A DNA stretch of 64,000 nucleotides. Origin: Devosia sp. Root685. GTDB lineage: Bacteria > Pseudomonadota > Alphaproteobacteria > Rhizobiales > Devosiaceae. The stretch covers positions 1-64,000 of the forward strand of contig NZ_LMHK01000002.1 of the NCBI RefSeq assembly GCF_001427875.1. Reading direction: 5' to 3'. Of this stretch, positions 50,882 through 59,635 are shown piece by piece. How positions within the stretch are numbered: position 1 is the stretch's first letter; every line of letters starts with the position of its first letter. Below the pieces are notes generated by a model, which saw nothing but the letters and a program-made list of their open reading frames with translations, did not search any database and had not been told where the DNA came from. The position numbers were made by a program, and so were the translations under genes.

Positions 50882-52336
50882 CTAGTGGTGCGCGCCGCTC
50901 ATTTCGCGCAGTTCTTCAACCGAACGGACCTTCTTGCGCGCCGCGCCTTCCCAGTCACGGGTTTTCACCGTCGACTTGGCCACACGCTCCTTTGCCGCCG
51001 GCACCGCATCGGCATATTGCGGCAGCCACTGCGCCTGGGCGACAACCATCTCGTCGACCATGGCCCAAACCTCGTCCGGCGTGCAGATCGCGCCGACCAG
51101 CGGGTCATGCAGCACGGCCAGCTTCAGCGTATCGAGATTTCCCGTCATCGCCGCTTCGACTGAAAGCCGCTGCACCGAAACCGAAACCGAGCACGTTGCC
51201 GCGCAGGCCGTCGGCAGGGTGATGCCCTCGATCATGTTGATGCCAAAACGATCGACATAGCCGGGGCTTTCGATGATCGCGTCATCGGGCAGATTGGTGA
51301 TAATGCCATTGTTGCGCCGGTTGAAATGCCCGCGATAGGGCCGCCCAGTCTCGAACGCCTCGATGATATAGCTGGCGTGTTCGCTGGTCCGCTTATGTTC
51401 GGAAAGCGGCTTGTTCGCCTGCTCCTTGAACATCGGGAAATCGGTCTCGAACCAGTTCCGGCGCTCGGTCGAATAGCGCAGATACCCGCCCGTCTCGCCG
51501 TGGATCCAGTCGCTCATGTCGATCCAGCGATTGATCTCGTCCGGACGCTTCCGGTACCAGGGCAAATACTCGGAGAGATGCCCATTCGACTCCGTCGAAT
51601 AAACGCCAAACCGCTTGAGCACGTCGATCCGCACCTTCTCGGTCTTGGAATAGATCGGGTGCCGCTCAAAGCCTTCAATGAGCTCTTCCTTCTCGATCTT
51701 CCGGCCCTTGGCGCGAATATCGATATACCAGGTCTGGTGATTGATCCCCGAGCAGACATAGTCCAGCTCGCTATCCTTCACGCCCAGTACCTCGGCAATC
51801 TGATGCGCCCCGTGCTGCACGCCATGGCACAGCCCCACCACATTGACGCCGCCATAGAGGTCCGCCGCCCAGGTGTTCATTGCCATAGGATTGGCATAGT
51901 TGAGGAACAGCGCACCCGGCTCGGCCACTTCGCGGATATCCCGACAGAAATCGAGGATCACCGGAATGTTGCGCTGGCCATACAAAATGCCGCCCGCGCA
52001 GATGGTGTCGCCGACGCATTGGTCGACGCCATATTTGAGCGGAATGGAAATATCAGTCGCAAACGCCTCGAGCCCGCCGACACGCACACAGCTCATGATG
52101 TAGCGCGCCCCGGTCAGCGCCGCGCGCCGATCGGTCGTCGCGGTCACTTTCGCCGGCAGCTTGTTCACCGAAACGATGGTCTCGATGATCTGGCGCACCA
52201 TGTCGAGATTATGCGGATTGATATCCGTGAGCGCGAACTCGACATCGGCGAATTCCGGCACCTTCAGCAGGTCCGAAATGAGCGTCTTGGTGAAGCCGAC
52301 CGAGCCCGCGCCGATCACCGTAACCTTGAATGACAT
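50882..52336 (-). CDS. Glycoside hydrolase family 4 enzyme, CHGV type (alpha-glucuronidase-like)
   Basis: 484 residues. NAD site KVTVIGAGSVGFTKTLISDL; metal motif CHGV (Cys170-His171) in GLCHGVQHGAH, unlike the CHSV of MelA; CSGINHQTWYIDIRAKG carries the second His ligand; FNRRNNGIITNLPDDAIIES is typical of GH4. From memory, CHG-type motifs are linked to alpha-glucuronidases, so a uronic-acid glycoside is a possible substrate; this is a weak inference. It has no transporter beside it. ATG at 52336 with gggaggg; divergent from an AraC gene across a 17-bp palindrome. Confidence 0.85.
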   Translation of the reverse strand: MSFKVTVIGAGSVGFTKTLISDLLKVPEFADVEFALTDINPHNLDMVRQIIETIVSVNKLPAKVTATTDRRAALTGARYIMSCVRVGGLEAFATDISIPLKYGVDQCVGDTICAGGILYGQRNIPVILDFCRDIREVAEPGALFLNYANPMAMNTWAADLYGGVNVVGLCHGVQHGAHQIAEVLGVKDSELDYVCSGINHQTWYIDIRAKGRKIEKEELIEGFERHPIYSKTEKVRIDVLKRFGVYSTESNGHLSEYLPWYRKRPDEINRWIDMSDWIHGETGGYLRYSTERRNWFETDFPMFKEQANKPLSEHKRTSEHASYIIEAFETGRPYRGHFNRRNNGIITNLPDDAIIESPGYVDRFGINMIEGITLPTACAATCSVSVSVQRLSVEAAMTGNLDTLKLAVLHDPLVGAICTPDEVWAMVDEMVVAQAQWLPQYADAVPAAKERVAKSTVKTRDWEGAARKKVRSVEELREMSGAHH

Positions 52337-52360
52337 ATTCCCTCCCACGCACCGCTCAGC

Positions 52361-52377
52361 GGTAACAGTCTGTTACC
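52361..52377. promoter_or_regulatory. Perfect 17-bp palindrome, candidate operator
   Basis: ggtaacag-t-ctgttacc, a perfect dyad in the 90-nt gap between the divergent GH4 (start 52336) and araC (start 52427) genes, 25 nt upstream of the GH4 ATG. Such symmetry suits a LacI/GntR-type dimer or two inverted AraC half-sites. Confidence 0.65.
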
Positions 52378-52426
52378 AATAGCTAGCCGTTGGGCACGCA
52401 TTGGTGTAGAGAAAACCTGTGCCATC

Positions 52427-53308
52427 ATGGGTAATTTTGTGCTCTCAAAACTTCTCGATCACGGCCACGACATCCGCTCGCTGAACCTGCCGCGCAGCGC
52501 CGCCCCGCTTCATTGCATGGGCGTCAGCGCCGGCTACGAGCAGCGCCGCAACGAAGTCTATTCCTGGGATGGCACAGAGCGCGGCACTGCTCCTTTCCTC
52601 GTCATCCAACACACCACTCTGGGCGAAGGCCGCCTTGATTATGCGGGTACGCGACACCGGCTAACCCCCGGAAAAACAATGCTTGTTACCATGCCGCACG
52701 CCCACCGCTACTGGCTCGAACGCGGCGGCGAATGGGAATATTTCTGGCTGCTCCTCAACGGCCGCGAAGCCCTCCGCCTCGCCCGCGAAATCCTCGATAG
52801 CTCCGGCCCGGTGCTTGAACCGGCTGCCGCCCAGGTCGACCGGCTGGCCGCCGCCTGCCTTGACCTCCTGCAAATGCCCGCCCCCTCGCCCGGCCTCGCC
52901 TCCACCGCCGCCTACGCCGCCATGACCAGCCTCCATGACACCGTCTTCGGCAGCCGCCCCGCGCCCGAGCGACAGCTCCCGCCAGGCATTGCGCGCGTCG
53001 TCTCGCACATCGAGGCAAATATCGCTGCCGCCCTTCCGATCGATCGGCTGGCGGGAATCGCCGAAATGAGTCGGGCCCATTTCGTGCGCAGCTTCGGGGC
53101 GGCGCTGGGCGCGACGCCATCCGGCTATGTCCTTGAAAAGCGGCTTGAAAGGGTGGAACGTCTGCTGCTGGCAACGGAAATGTCCGTCGCCGCCATTGCC
53201 GAAGCCAGCGGATTCACCGATGCAAATTACATGGCTAAGGTCTTGCGCCGGCATCGTAATATGGCGCCCCTGGAGTTTCGTGCCGCGGGGCGGCGCGCCA
53301 GCCTTTGA
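52427..53308 (+). CDS. AraC-family regulator of the second GH4 gene
   Basis: 293 residues. N-terminal cupin-like sensor (TPGKTMLVTMPHAHRYWLER; GGEWEYFWLLLNGREAL) and C-terminal AraC DNA-binding domain from about residue 190 (LPIDRLAGIAEMSRAHFVRS; TPSGYVLEKRLERVERLLLA; IAEASGFTDANYMAKVLRRH). Divergent from the GH4 gene, the likely target. ATG at 52427; the ribosome binding site is not obvious. Confidence 0.88.
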   Translation: MGNFVLSKLLDHGHDIRSLNLPRSAAPLHCMGVSAGYEQRRNEVYSWDGTERGTAPFLVIQHTTLGEGRLDYAGTRHRLTPGKTMLVTMPHAHRYWLERGGEWEYFWLLLNGREALRLAREILDSSGPVLEPAAAQVDRLAAACLDLLQMPAPSPGLASTAAYAAMTSLHDTVFGSRPAPERQLPPGIARVVSHIEANIAAALPIDRLAGIAEMSRAHFVRSFGAALGATPSGYVLEKRLERVERLLLATEMSVAAIAEASGFTDANYMAKVLRRHRNMAPLEFRAAGRRASL

Positions 53309-53471
53309 GGCTGCGGGCTCGCAAAGGCGCTTGCCTCAACACCGCCGTATTGCCGACAAATCGATGGATGAAAGCGACGTCCTGTTAAGCCTGCCACAAC
53401 GATCACTTGGAACTTAACGGCTCTTAAGAGTTCAAGGCGCAGGCTGAAGGAATGTGCAAAGGAGCACGCCA

Positions 53472-53945
53472 ATGATCTCACTGCGATTCGTACCCGCCAT
53501 CGTTCTGGCCGCCTTCGCTTTCGCCATGCCAACATTCGCCGAGGATGTTCCGGCCGTGACGATCAGCAGCGCAGCCGGTTCCGTCACTTTTGATCGCACC
53601 GAACTCGAAGCCATGGGCCTGGTCTCGATCAAGACCACCACCCCCTGGAACGAAGGCGTCGTCGACTTCGAAGGCGTGCCGCTCAAAGCGCTGCTGGAAA
53701 AGGCCAATGCATCAGGCGAAACGGCCACCGTCATCGCGCTCAACGATTACAGCGTCGATGTGCCTACGGCCGATTTCGACGAGTTCGGCACCATTCTTGC
53801 GGTCAAGCGCAATGGCGACTATATGCCCGTGGACGATCAGGGTCCCTTCTTCGTGATCTATCCCTTTGATTCCAATCCAGTTTTGCAAGGCCAGCCCTAT
53901 TACGGACGGGCCGTGTGGCAGGTCAAGGAAATCACTGTACAGTAG
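53472..53945 (+). CDS. Periplasmic protein with a molybdopterin-oxidoreductase-like fold
   Basis: 157 residues. Signal peptide residues 1-~23 (SLRFVPAIVLAAFAFAMPTF). The mature part (FDRTELEAMGLVSIKTTTPW, VVDFEGVPLKALLEKA, then IALNDYSVDVPTADFDEFGT and PFFVIYPFDSNP) resembles the SUOX-type sulfite-oxidase Mo-cofactor fold. It lacks the conserved Cys cofactor ligand, having no Cys in the mature chain. It may therefore be a binding or sensory protein rather than an enzyme. ATG at 53472 with aaaggag. It lies 57 nt before a membrane GGDEF-EAL gene, and the pair probably forms one signalling unit. Confidence 0.75.
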   Translation: MISLRFVPAIVLAAFAFAMPTFAEDVPAVTISSAAGSVTFDRTELEAMGLVSIKTTTPWNEGVVDFEGVPLKALLEKANASGETATVIALNDYSVDVPTADFDEFGTILAVKRNGDYMPVDDQGPFFVIYPFDSNPVLQGQPYYGRAVWQVKEITVQ

Positions 53946-54002
53946 CGGCTTGCTCGCCCAGGGAGAGGGCGGGCCAGCGGAACATAGGATGAAGCCGTCA
54001 CC

Positions 54003-56297
54003 ATGCGGTTCCTTCGCATAGCGCTGACCGTCGTCATTCTGGGCTTCATCGCCTCGGCGATCTATATTTCTGCCCTGGTTTTCCAGCGCCAGACCGCCCT
54101 CGAAGGCGTCGGCCTGGGCAATGTCACCTGGATGGTGGCCCAGGCTCCGAGCGAATTCGCCCGGCTCGAACAGCGCGTCAGCGCCTTCGCGGCGGGCGAT
54201 CCCGCCATTTCCGCCGATGAGGTGAAGCTGCGCTTCGACATCGTCGTCAATCGTCTCAAGACCTTGCGGACCCGGGACGTCGAGAATTTCGCGCTTTCCG
54301 ATCCGCGCATCGGCTATATCCTGGACGACCTCGAACAGGCGCTCGAAACATCACGCCCCTTGCTGGCGGAGCTGCACGTTCCGGGCACGCCGTCGCGCAT
54401 TCTCGACATACTGGAACCGATCTATCCCAAGCTCGCGCGGCTCTCGACCGACGCCAATGTGTGGAACGTGGCGCGGATCGAAGCCGACCGCGAGGGCCTT
54501 TTCGCCCTGCAATGGGCCTTCACCTATGTTGCCGTCGGCCTGATCGTCTGCGGTGTCTTCCTCACCGCGCTCCTCTTGGTGCACAACACCCTCCTCGGCC
54601 GCGCACAACAAGTCCTGCAGCAGAAGGAGCGGACCCTCGCCCTGCAGAACGCGCGCTTCGACGCCGCGCTCGATGCCATGTCGCTCGGCCTCTGCCTTCT
54701 CGATGCGCACAACCACATCATTGTCTGCAACCCGCGCTTTCTCGCCATTTTCGGCCTCAATGCAGCACGCGCAACCCCCGGCACCGCCATCGCCGATCTG
54801 ATCGACGCAGACCTGCTCGCCGACCATGTTGACGACCAGGCCGGGGACAGCGGAGACTTTGCCCTCCTCAACAACCACACCCGCCACCTGCCCAGCGGCA
54901 TGGTGCTCGAAATTTCCCGCGAACCCACGGCCGAAGGCGGCTGGGTCTGCACGTTCGAGGACGTGACCGAACGCCATCGGGCACAGAACCGCATCGTGCA
55001 TATGGCGCACCACGATAATCTCACCGGCATGGCCAACCGCCTGCGTTTCTGGGAAAGCATCGGCCAGGCGGTGCGCGGCCTGTCGATGCGCGCCCAGCCC
55101 TTCGCCATACTCTATCTCGATCTCGACCGGTTCAAAGAGGTCAACGATACGCTTGGCCACCCCATCGGCGATGCACTCTTGCGTCAGGTTGCCGAGCGCC
55201 TGCGCGCGACCTCATCGGCCAGAGACATGGTAGCGCGCCTCGGCGGCGACGAATTCGCCGTGCTCCACTATTGCCTCGACAACTCGGCCGACAGTTCGCA
55301 GGCGCTTGCCGAACGCATTATCGCCAGCATCGCCCAGCCCTACCATATCGAGGACAACGAGATCGTCGTCAGCACCAGCGTCGGCATCGCCCTCGCCCCG
55401 GCCGATGGCACCGACGCCGATCAGCTGATGAAGAACGCCGACCTCGCGCTCTATAGCGCCAAGGCCGAGGGTGCCGGCACCTATCGCTTCTTCTCCGCGC
55501 AGATGGAACAGTCGCTCCAGAACCGGCGCCACCTCGAAATGGACCTGCGCGGCGGCATCAAGCTCGGCCAGTTCGAGCTCTTCTATCAGCCGCTGGTGCG
55601 CCTCGATACGGGCCGCGTCGTATCGGGCGAAGCGCTGATGCGCTGGCGTCATCCCGAACACGGCATGATTTCGCCCGCCCAGTTCATTCCCCTCGCCGAG
55701 GAGACCGGAGCCATAGAAGTGCTCGGCGAATGGGCGCTGCAGCAGGCCTGCCAGGACGCGCTCAATTGGCCCCACCATGTGCGCGTTTCGGTCAATCTCT
55801 CCCCGGTCCAGTTCCGCGGCGCGGGTCTGGTCGACATCGTCAAGGCCGTGCTGGCCACAAGCGAACTCGACGCCCGCCGGCTCGAACTCGAAATCACCGA
55901 GTCCGTGCTCCTCCAGAACAATGCCGTCAACCTCGAATCCCTGCATCAGTTGCGCGCCCTCGGCCTCACGGTTGCCCTCGACGATTTCGGCACTGGCTAT
56001 TCGTCCCTGAGCTACCTCCAGCGTTTCCCCTTCGACAAACTCAAGATCGATCAGAGCTTTGTGCGCGATCTCGCCGACCGGCCGGACAGCCTCTCTATCG
56101 TCCAGTCCATCGCCACGCTCGGCCGCAATCTGCGGATGACCACCACGGCCGAGGGTGTCGAGACCCAGGCGCAGCTTGACATCATCACCCGCGCCGGTTG
56201 CACCGAAGCCCAGGGCTACTTCTTCGGCGCCCCCATGCCCGAGGCCGAATTCCGCGCCATGCTGATGCGGCAAGACCGGGTGAGCGCCGACGTCTGA
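54003..56297 (+). CDS. Membrane PAS-GGDEF-EAL protein (c-di-GMP synthesis/hydrolysis)
   Basis: 764 residues. TM1 residues ~5-27; periplasmic sensor ~28-170, mostly helical; TM2 ~171-197; coiled coil (LLGRAQQVLQQKERTLALQN); PAS domain ~215-330; GGDEF ~335-500 with intact RLGGDEF (~412-418); EAL ~510-755 with intact GEALMRWRHP (~542), ALDDFGTGYSSL (~658) and AEGVET. Both catalytic sets look functional, so the protein could make or degrade c-di-GMP, or switch. The upstream periplasmic protein is the likely partner of its sensor domain. Confidence 0.93.
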   Translation: MRFLRIALTVVILGFIASAIYISALVFQRQTALEGVGLGNVTWMVAQAPSEFARLEQRVSAFAAGDPAISADEVKLRFDIVVNRLKTLRTRDVENFALSDPRIGYILDDLEQALETSRPLLAELHVPGTPSRILDILEPIYPKLARLSTDANVWNVARIEADREGLFALQWAFTYVAVGLIVCGVFLTALLLVHNTLLGRAQQVLQQKERTLALQNARFDAALDAMSLGLCLLDAHNHIIVCNPRFLAIFGLNAARATPGTAIADLIDADLLADHVDDQAGDSGDFALLNNHTRHLPSGMVLEISREPTAEGGWVCTFEDVTERHRAQNRIVHMAHHDNLTGMANRLRFWESIGQAVRGLSMRAQPFAILYLDLDRFKEVNDTLGHPIGDALLRQVAERLRATSSARDMVARLGGDEFAVLHYCLDNSADSSQALAERIIASIAQPYHIEDNEIVVSTSVGIALAPADGTDADQLMKNADLALYSAKAEGAGTYRFFSAQMEQSLQNRRHLEMDLRGGIKLGQFELFYQPLVRLDTGRVVSGEALMRWRHPEHGMISPAQFIPLAEETGAIEVLGEWALQQACQDALNWPHHVRVSVNLSPVQFRGAGLVDIVKAVLATSELDARRLELEITESVLLQNNAVNLESLHQLRALGLTVALDDFGTGYSSLSYLQRFPFDKLKIDQSFVRDLADRPDSLSIVQSIATLGRNLRMTTTAEGVETQAQLDIITRAGCTEAQGYFFGAPMPEAEFRAMLMRQDRVSADV

Positions 56298-56377
56298 GCC
56301 CCGCCGCGCCTGCCGCCGTCACCCTTGCCCCCGACATTTTCTCGTGCGAAAACATAGTTGACGTATAGGGAAAGACA

Positions 56378-56851
56378 ATGACCAATCCTGTCACCCAAAA
56401 TCGCAGACATTTCGAGGATCTCGTCGTGGGCGAAGTCATCGCTCTCGGCCAGACGACTGTGACCCGGGAGATGATTTTCACCTTTGCCCGCGAGTTCGAC
56501 CCGCTGCCCTTTCACATCGACGAAGAGGCGGCGAAAAAAAGCCTCCTCGGTGGCCTCGCTTCGAGCGGCTGGCAGACGGGCGCCCTGAGCCTCCGCATGC
56601 TCGTCGATAGCTTTTTGGGCAAGATCGCCTCCGCCGGCGGCCTCGGTTTCGAAAGCCTGAAATGGAAGAACCCCGTCATGGCCGGCGACACGATCGGCGG
56701 CACCGTGACCATCGCCGCCTTGCGGCGCTCGGGCAGCCATCCACAATGGGGCATCGTCACGCTCGATTTCGACATTCGCAATCAGAGCGACAAGCCGGTG
56801 ATGACCATGCGGCTGTCCAATCTCGTTGAATGCCGCGAGATGGCAGCATGA
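56378..56851 (+). CDS. MaoC-family dehydratase/hydratase, first of a pair
   Basis: 157 residues, hot-dog fold. FEDLVVGEVIALGQTTVTRE is the MaoC opening; FAREFDPLPFHIDEEAAKKS contains the Asp...His catalytic pair of R-hydratases (D-x4-H); LASSGWQTGALSLRMLVDSF follows. Likely acts on enoyl-CoA-type substrates. Stop overlaps the second MaoC start by 4 nt, suggesting a heteromeric enzyme. Confidence 0.88.
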   Translation: MTNPVTQNRRHFEDLVVGEVIALGQTTVTREMIFTFAREFDPLPFHIDEEAAKKSLLGGLASSGWQTGALSLRMLVDSFLGKIASAGGLGFESLKWKNPVMAGDTIGGTVTIAALRRSGSHPQWGIVTLDFDIRNQSDKPVMTMRLSNLVECREMAA

Positions 56852-57405
56852 CCCGCTGGTTCGAAGATATCGTCATCGACGAGGCCTTCCCTCTCGGGGA
56901 TCACACCTTTGCCGAAGACGAAATCATCCGCTTCGCAACACTCTACGATCCGCAATATTTCCACACCGATCCAGAACTGGCGAGACACAGCCATTTCGGC
57001 GGGCTCGTCGCCAGCGGCTGGCACACGGTCAGCGTCGGCCATCGCAAAATGGTCGATGCGCTCGACGCAGAAGCCGACCGCCTCAAATCGCAGGGCGACG
57101 AACCCGGCGTCTCCGGTCCCTCCCCCGGCGTCAATTCCATGGAGTTCAAAGCGCCAGTGCGCCCCGGCGACACCGTCACCTATGAATTGATCGTGACCGG
57201 CAAGCGGGCATCCAATTCCCTGCCCGGCTGGGGCCTGCTGTTCAACCGCCTGACGGCGACAAACCAGCGTGGCGAACTCGTCTATCGCGCCGAAATCGTG
57301 GGCTTTTCCAAGCTCCGCGACTATTCCATGCCCCTCAAATTGAAAGTGTTGCTGGCGCTCACCAGAGTACCGGTGATCGGCCCGCTTCTGCGCCGGAGCA
57401 CTTGA
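56848..57405 (+). CDS. MaoC-family dehydratase/hydratase, second of a pair
   Basis: 185 residues. ITFATLYDPQYFH-like segment reads RFATLYDPQYFHTDPELARH, again with the Asp and His of the hydratase site; GGLVASGWHTVSVGHRKMVD and MEFKAPVRPGDTVTYELIVT complete the fold. Coupled to the preceding gene (ATGA). In relatives, from memory, the pair follows ychF; here it is 9 kb from it. Confidence 0.88.
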   Translation: MTRWFEDIVIDEAFPLGDHTFAEDEIIRFATLYDPQYFHTDPELARHSHFGGLVASGWHTVSVGHRKMVDALDAEADRLKSQGDEPGVSGPSPGVNSMEFKAPVRPGDTVTYELIVTGKRASNSLPGWGLLFNRLTATNQRGELVYRAEIVGFSKLRDYSMPLKLKVLLALTRVPVIGPLLRRST

Positions 57406-57436
57406 AAGGCGACGGGCGCCCCGGCACTCTCCGTGC

Positions 57437-57781
57437 ATGCGCCGATTCGCCCTTGCCCTATTGCTGTTCCCCGCCCTGTCCCTGCCCTCGATGGCGCAGG
57501 TCTATCAAGGCAACTGGTCCTGCCGGGACGCGACGACCAATCGCGTCGGCATTCTGACGATCTACGGCAGCGTCTATGGCTGGGCCTCGCGCACCACGGG
57601 CGACCCCAATTCCGGCACCGGAACGGTAACCCCCTATGAGGACGGCGTCGGCTTCAACGACGGCAACCTCAAAGCCAATATGGGCATTCAGGCCGCCCGC
57701 ATGGTCCAGGACCCCGTCAACGGCGTCGCCGTGCAGCTGGAAACGGCCGATACCATCGTCATGCTCTGCACGCCGCGCTGA
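57437..57781 (+). CDS. Small secreted protein of unknown function
   Basis: 114 residues. Signal peptide residues 1-~20 (RRFALALLLFPALSLPSMA). The mature part has two Cys (NWSCRDA near the start and VMLCTPR at the end) that could form one disulfide closing a small beta domain (VGILTIYGSVYGWASRTTGD). No family recognised. It lies 31 nt after the MaoC pair. Confidence 0.65.
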   Translation: MRRFALALLLFPALSLPSMAQVYQGNWSCRDATTNRVGILTIYGSVYGWASRTTGDPNSGTGTVTPYEDGVGFNDGNLKANMGIQAARMVQDPVNGVAVQLETADTIVMLCTPR

Positions 57782-57851
57782 GGCGTTCCTTGCTCCAGGC
57801 GCGCCTTCACCAAAGGTAGGGGCTTGACCTTTTCGCCCGATTGCACAATTT

Positions 57852-57940
57852 AGAGGGGCAATGCCGGGCCCCTCTGGTCATGGACTCTCCATGGCGATGT
57901 CGGAATTGCTCCACCTCGTTACATGGAGAAGGTCCGGCGT
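57852..57940 (+). promoter_or_regulatory. Structured terC leader with a possible RBS-masking hairpin
   Basis: First hairpin: agaggggc (57852-57859) with gcccctct (57868-57875). Second: ctccatg (57887-57893) with catggag (57922-57928), which covers the start of ggagaagg (57925-57932), the ribosome binding site of the ATG at 57941. Masking would lower translation. TerC/Alx genes elsewhere are controlled by the manganese/pH-sensing yybP-ykoY leader, but I do not see that consensus here. Confidence 0.45.
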
Positions 57941-58960
57941 ATGGAAACGCTTTTTGCCGCCCTTTCGGGCGATTTTCTCGGAACCCCCGTCTATTTCTGG
58001 ATCGCGTTCATTGCGATCGTCATTGGTCTGCTTGTTTTCGACCTCGGCATTCTGCACAAGGATGAGCACGAGATCGAAGCCAAGGAGAGCCTGCTGCTCT
58101 ATGGCTTTTATGTCCTGATTGCCCTCGCCTTCGGCGCCTGGGTCTGGTGGCAGCGCGGCGCCACGGCTGGTCTCGAATTCTACACCGGCTATCTGCTCGA
58201 ACAGAGCCTGGCGATGGACAATATGTTCGTCATCGCCACCATCTTCGGCTTCCTCGGCATTCCCCGCCTCTACCAGCATCGTGTGCTGTTCTGGGGCATT
58301 CTGGGCGTGATCCTCTTCCGTGCCGTGCTGATTGGCGTCGGCGCCGCGCTGGTCAACCAGTTCAGCTGGATCCTGCTCGGCTTTGGTGCCTTCCTGATCT
58401 TCACCGGCTTCCGCATGTTCCGCCATCAGGATGAGGAACCGCATCTGGAGGACAACAAGGTCTTCCAGTTCATCTCCAAGCACTTCCGGGTCACCAAGGA
58501 ACTGCATGGCCGCTCTTTCACCGTCAAGCAGGCGCACCCGACCACCGGCAAGCTGGTGACCTGGCTGACCCCGCTGGCCGTGGCCCTGATCATGGTCGAA
58601 ATCGTCGACCTGATCTTCGCGGTGGACTCCGTGCCGGCCGTTTTCGCGGTCACTCAGGACACATTCATCGTCTACACCTCGAACATCTTCGCCATCCTCG
58701 GCCTGCGCTCGCTGTACTTTGCCCTGGCCGCGGCAATGAACCGCTTCCGCTACCTCCAGACCTCGCTGGCGATCATTCTGGTGCTGGTCGGTATCAAGAT
58801 TTCGCTGGTGCCCTTCCACATCCACATCGACACCCTGCTCTCGCTGCTGGTGACGCTGGCGATCCTGGCGGGCGGCGTCATCTTCTCGCTCTGGAAGACC
58901 CGCAACGAGCCCAATATCAGCGCTCAGGAAGACCCCAAGCAGGGTCAGCTCGAGCCCTGA
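57941..58960 (+). CDS. TerC/Alx-family membrane protein
   Basis: 339 residues, eight to nine membrane helices. Hallmarks: YFWIAFIAIVIGLLVFDLGI, YLLEQSLAMDNMFVIATIFG with the Asp in Ser-x-Asn-like position, and MVEIVDLIFAVDSVPAVFAV with acidic residues lining the pore. Recent work on this family points to manganese or calcium export, including to metalloenzymes outside the cytosol; older work to tellurium resistance. ATG at 57941 (METLFAAL) has ggagaagg 8 nt upstream; an ATG at 57923 would lie inside that site. Confidence 0.9.
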   Translation: METLFAALSGDFLGTPVYFWIAFIAIVIGLLVFDLGILHKDEHEIEAKESLLLYGFYVLIALAFGAWVWWQRGATAGLEFYTGYLLEQSLAMDNMFVIATIFGFLGIPRLYQHRVLFWGILGVILFRAVLIGVGAALVNQFSWILLGFGAFLIFTGFRMFRHQDEEPHLEDNKVFQFISKHFRVTKELHGRSFTVKQAHPTTGKLVTWLTPLAVALIMVEIVDLIFAVDSVPAVFAVTQDTFIVYTSNIFAILGLRSLYFALAAAMNRFRYLQTSLAIILVLVGIKISLVPFHIHIDTLLSLLVTLAILAGGVIFSLWKTRNEPNISAQEDPKQGQLEP

Positions 58961-58980
58961 TCGGCACCATCAGAACCCAA

Positions 58981-59016
58981 AGAGGCGACCCGGTTGACCC
59001 GGGCCGCCTCTTTTTT
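58981..59016 (+). terminator. Intrinsic terminator of terC
   Basis: agaggcg (58981-58987) with cgcctct (59005-59011), reinforced by inner acccgg/cccggg pairing, then six T. Confidence 0.88.
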
Positions 59017-59299
59017 GTATATTTCCTTGCGCAACGCGCTTTGGAGGCCCTGTCCAGAAATGATCTGAAACCGCACCCCTGACGCTTCTGACTTGTCTTG
59101 GCACCCCCGTATCGGGGACCGGCCAGTCATGATGGCGCGTGTGGCAGCGGTCGATCTACGGACGGCCCAAATCTTTCCCTGGCTCCCCTCTGCCCCCGCT
59201 ATCGGCGTCTCTGCTTTTCCGCATCCGCGCGCATTCCCGCGCGTCCTGTTCCACTTGGCTTGGCCACCGGGAAACGCCGCTGGCCGGAAGGATAGACCT

Positions 59300-59473
59300 A
59301 TGCCGAAAAACCAGTTCCAACGCCCGCAACCGATCAACCATGCGCACAACGTGCCGCGGCACGGACAACAGCCGCCCCAGCCCCAAAAGCTGCAGCCAAA
59401 AGCCAAGGCCCCGGCCAAAACACCTGGCCTGCCGCCACTCGAAAAGCTGCTGGATGGCAAACAACACCACTAA
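59300..59473 (+). CDS. Short Pro/Gln/Lys-rich protein
   Basis: 57 residues, PKNQFQRPQPINHAHNVPRH then a run rich in Gln, Pro, Lys and Ala, ending LPPLEKLLDGKQHH. Probably disordered. ATG at 59300 with ggaagg upstream and a perfect terminator downstream support a real gene. Function unknown; the frame is open upstream to 59093 without support. Confidence 0.5.
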   Translation: MPKNQFQRPQPINHAHNVPRHGQQPPQPQKLQPKAKAPAKTPGLPPLEKLLDGKQHH

Positions 59474-59480
59474 AATGGGC

Positions 59481-59511
59481 GAGGCCGGTGGAAAACACCG
59501 GCCTCACTTTT
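59481..59511 (+). terminator. Intrinsic terminator of the Pro/Gln-rich gene
   Basis: Perfect 10-bp stem gaggccggtg (59481-59490) with caccggcctc (59496-59505), five-base loop, then acttttcc. Confidence 0.85.
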
Positions 59512-59635
59512 CCAAGCGACAACAAGAGCTTCGTTGAAACCGCCACAATGGAAAGCCCGACAAGCAAAGCAGTGCTCTAAACTTGCCGCATTTGCCCAAT
59601 AGCAGAATTGTCATAATGACAAAGGAGAAGCGCAA

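Noticed and set aside
57782-57940. yybP-ykoY manganese riboswitch before terC
   Set aside because: The conserved internal-loop sequences of that class are not visible; only generic hairpins are seen.
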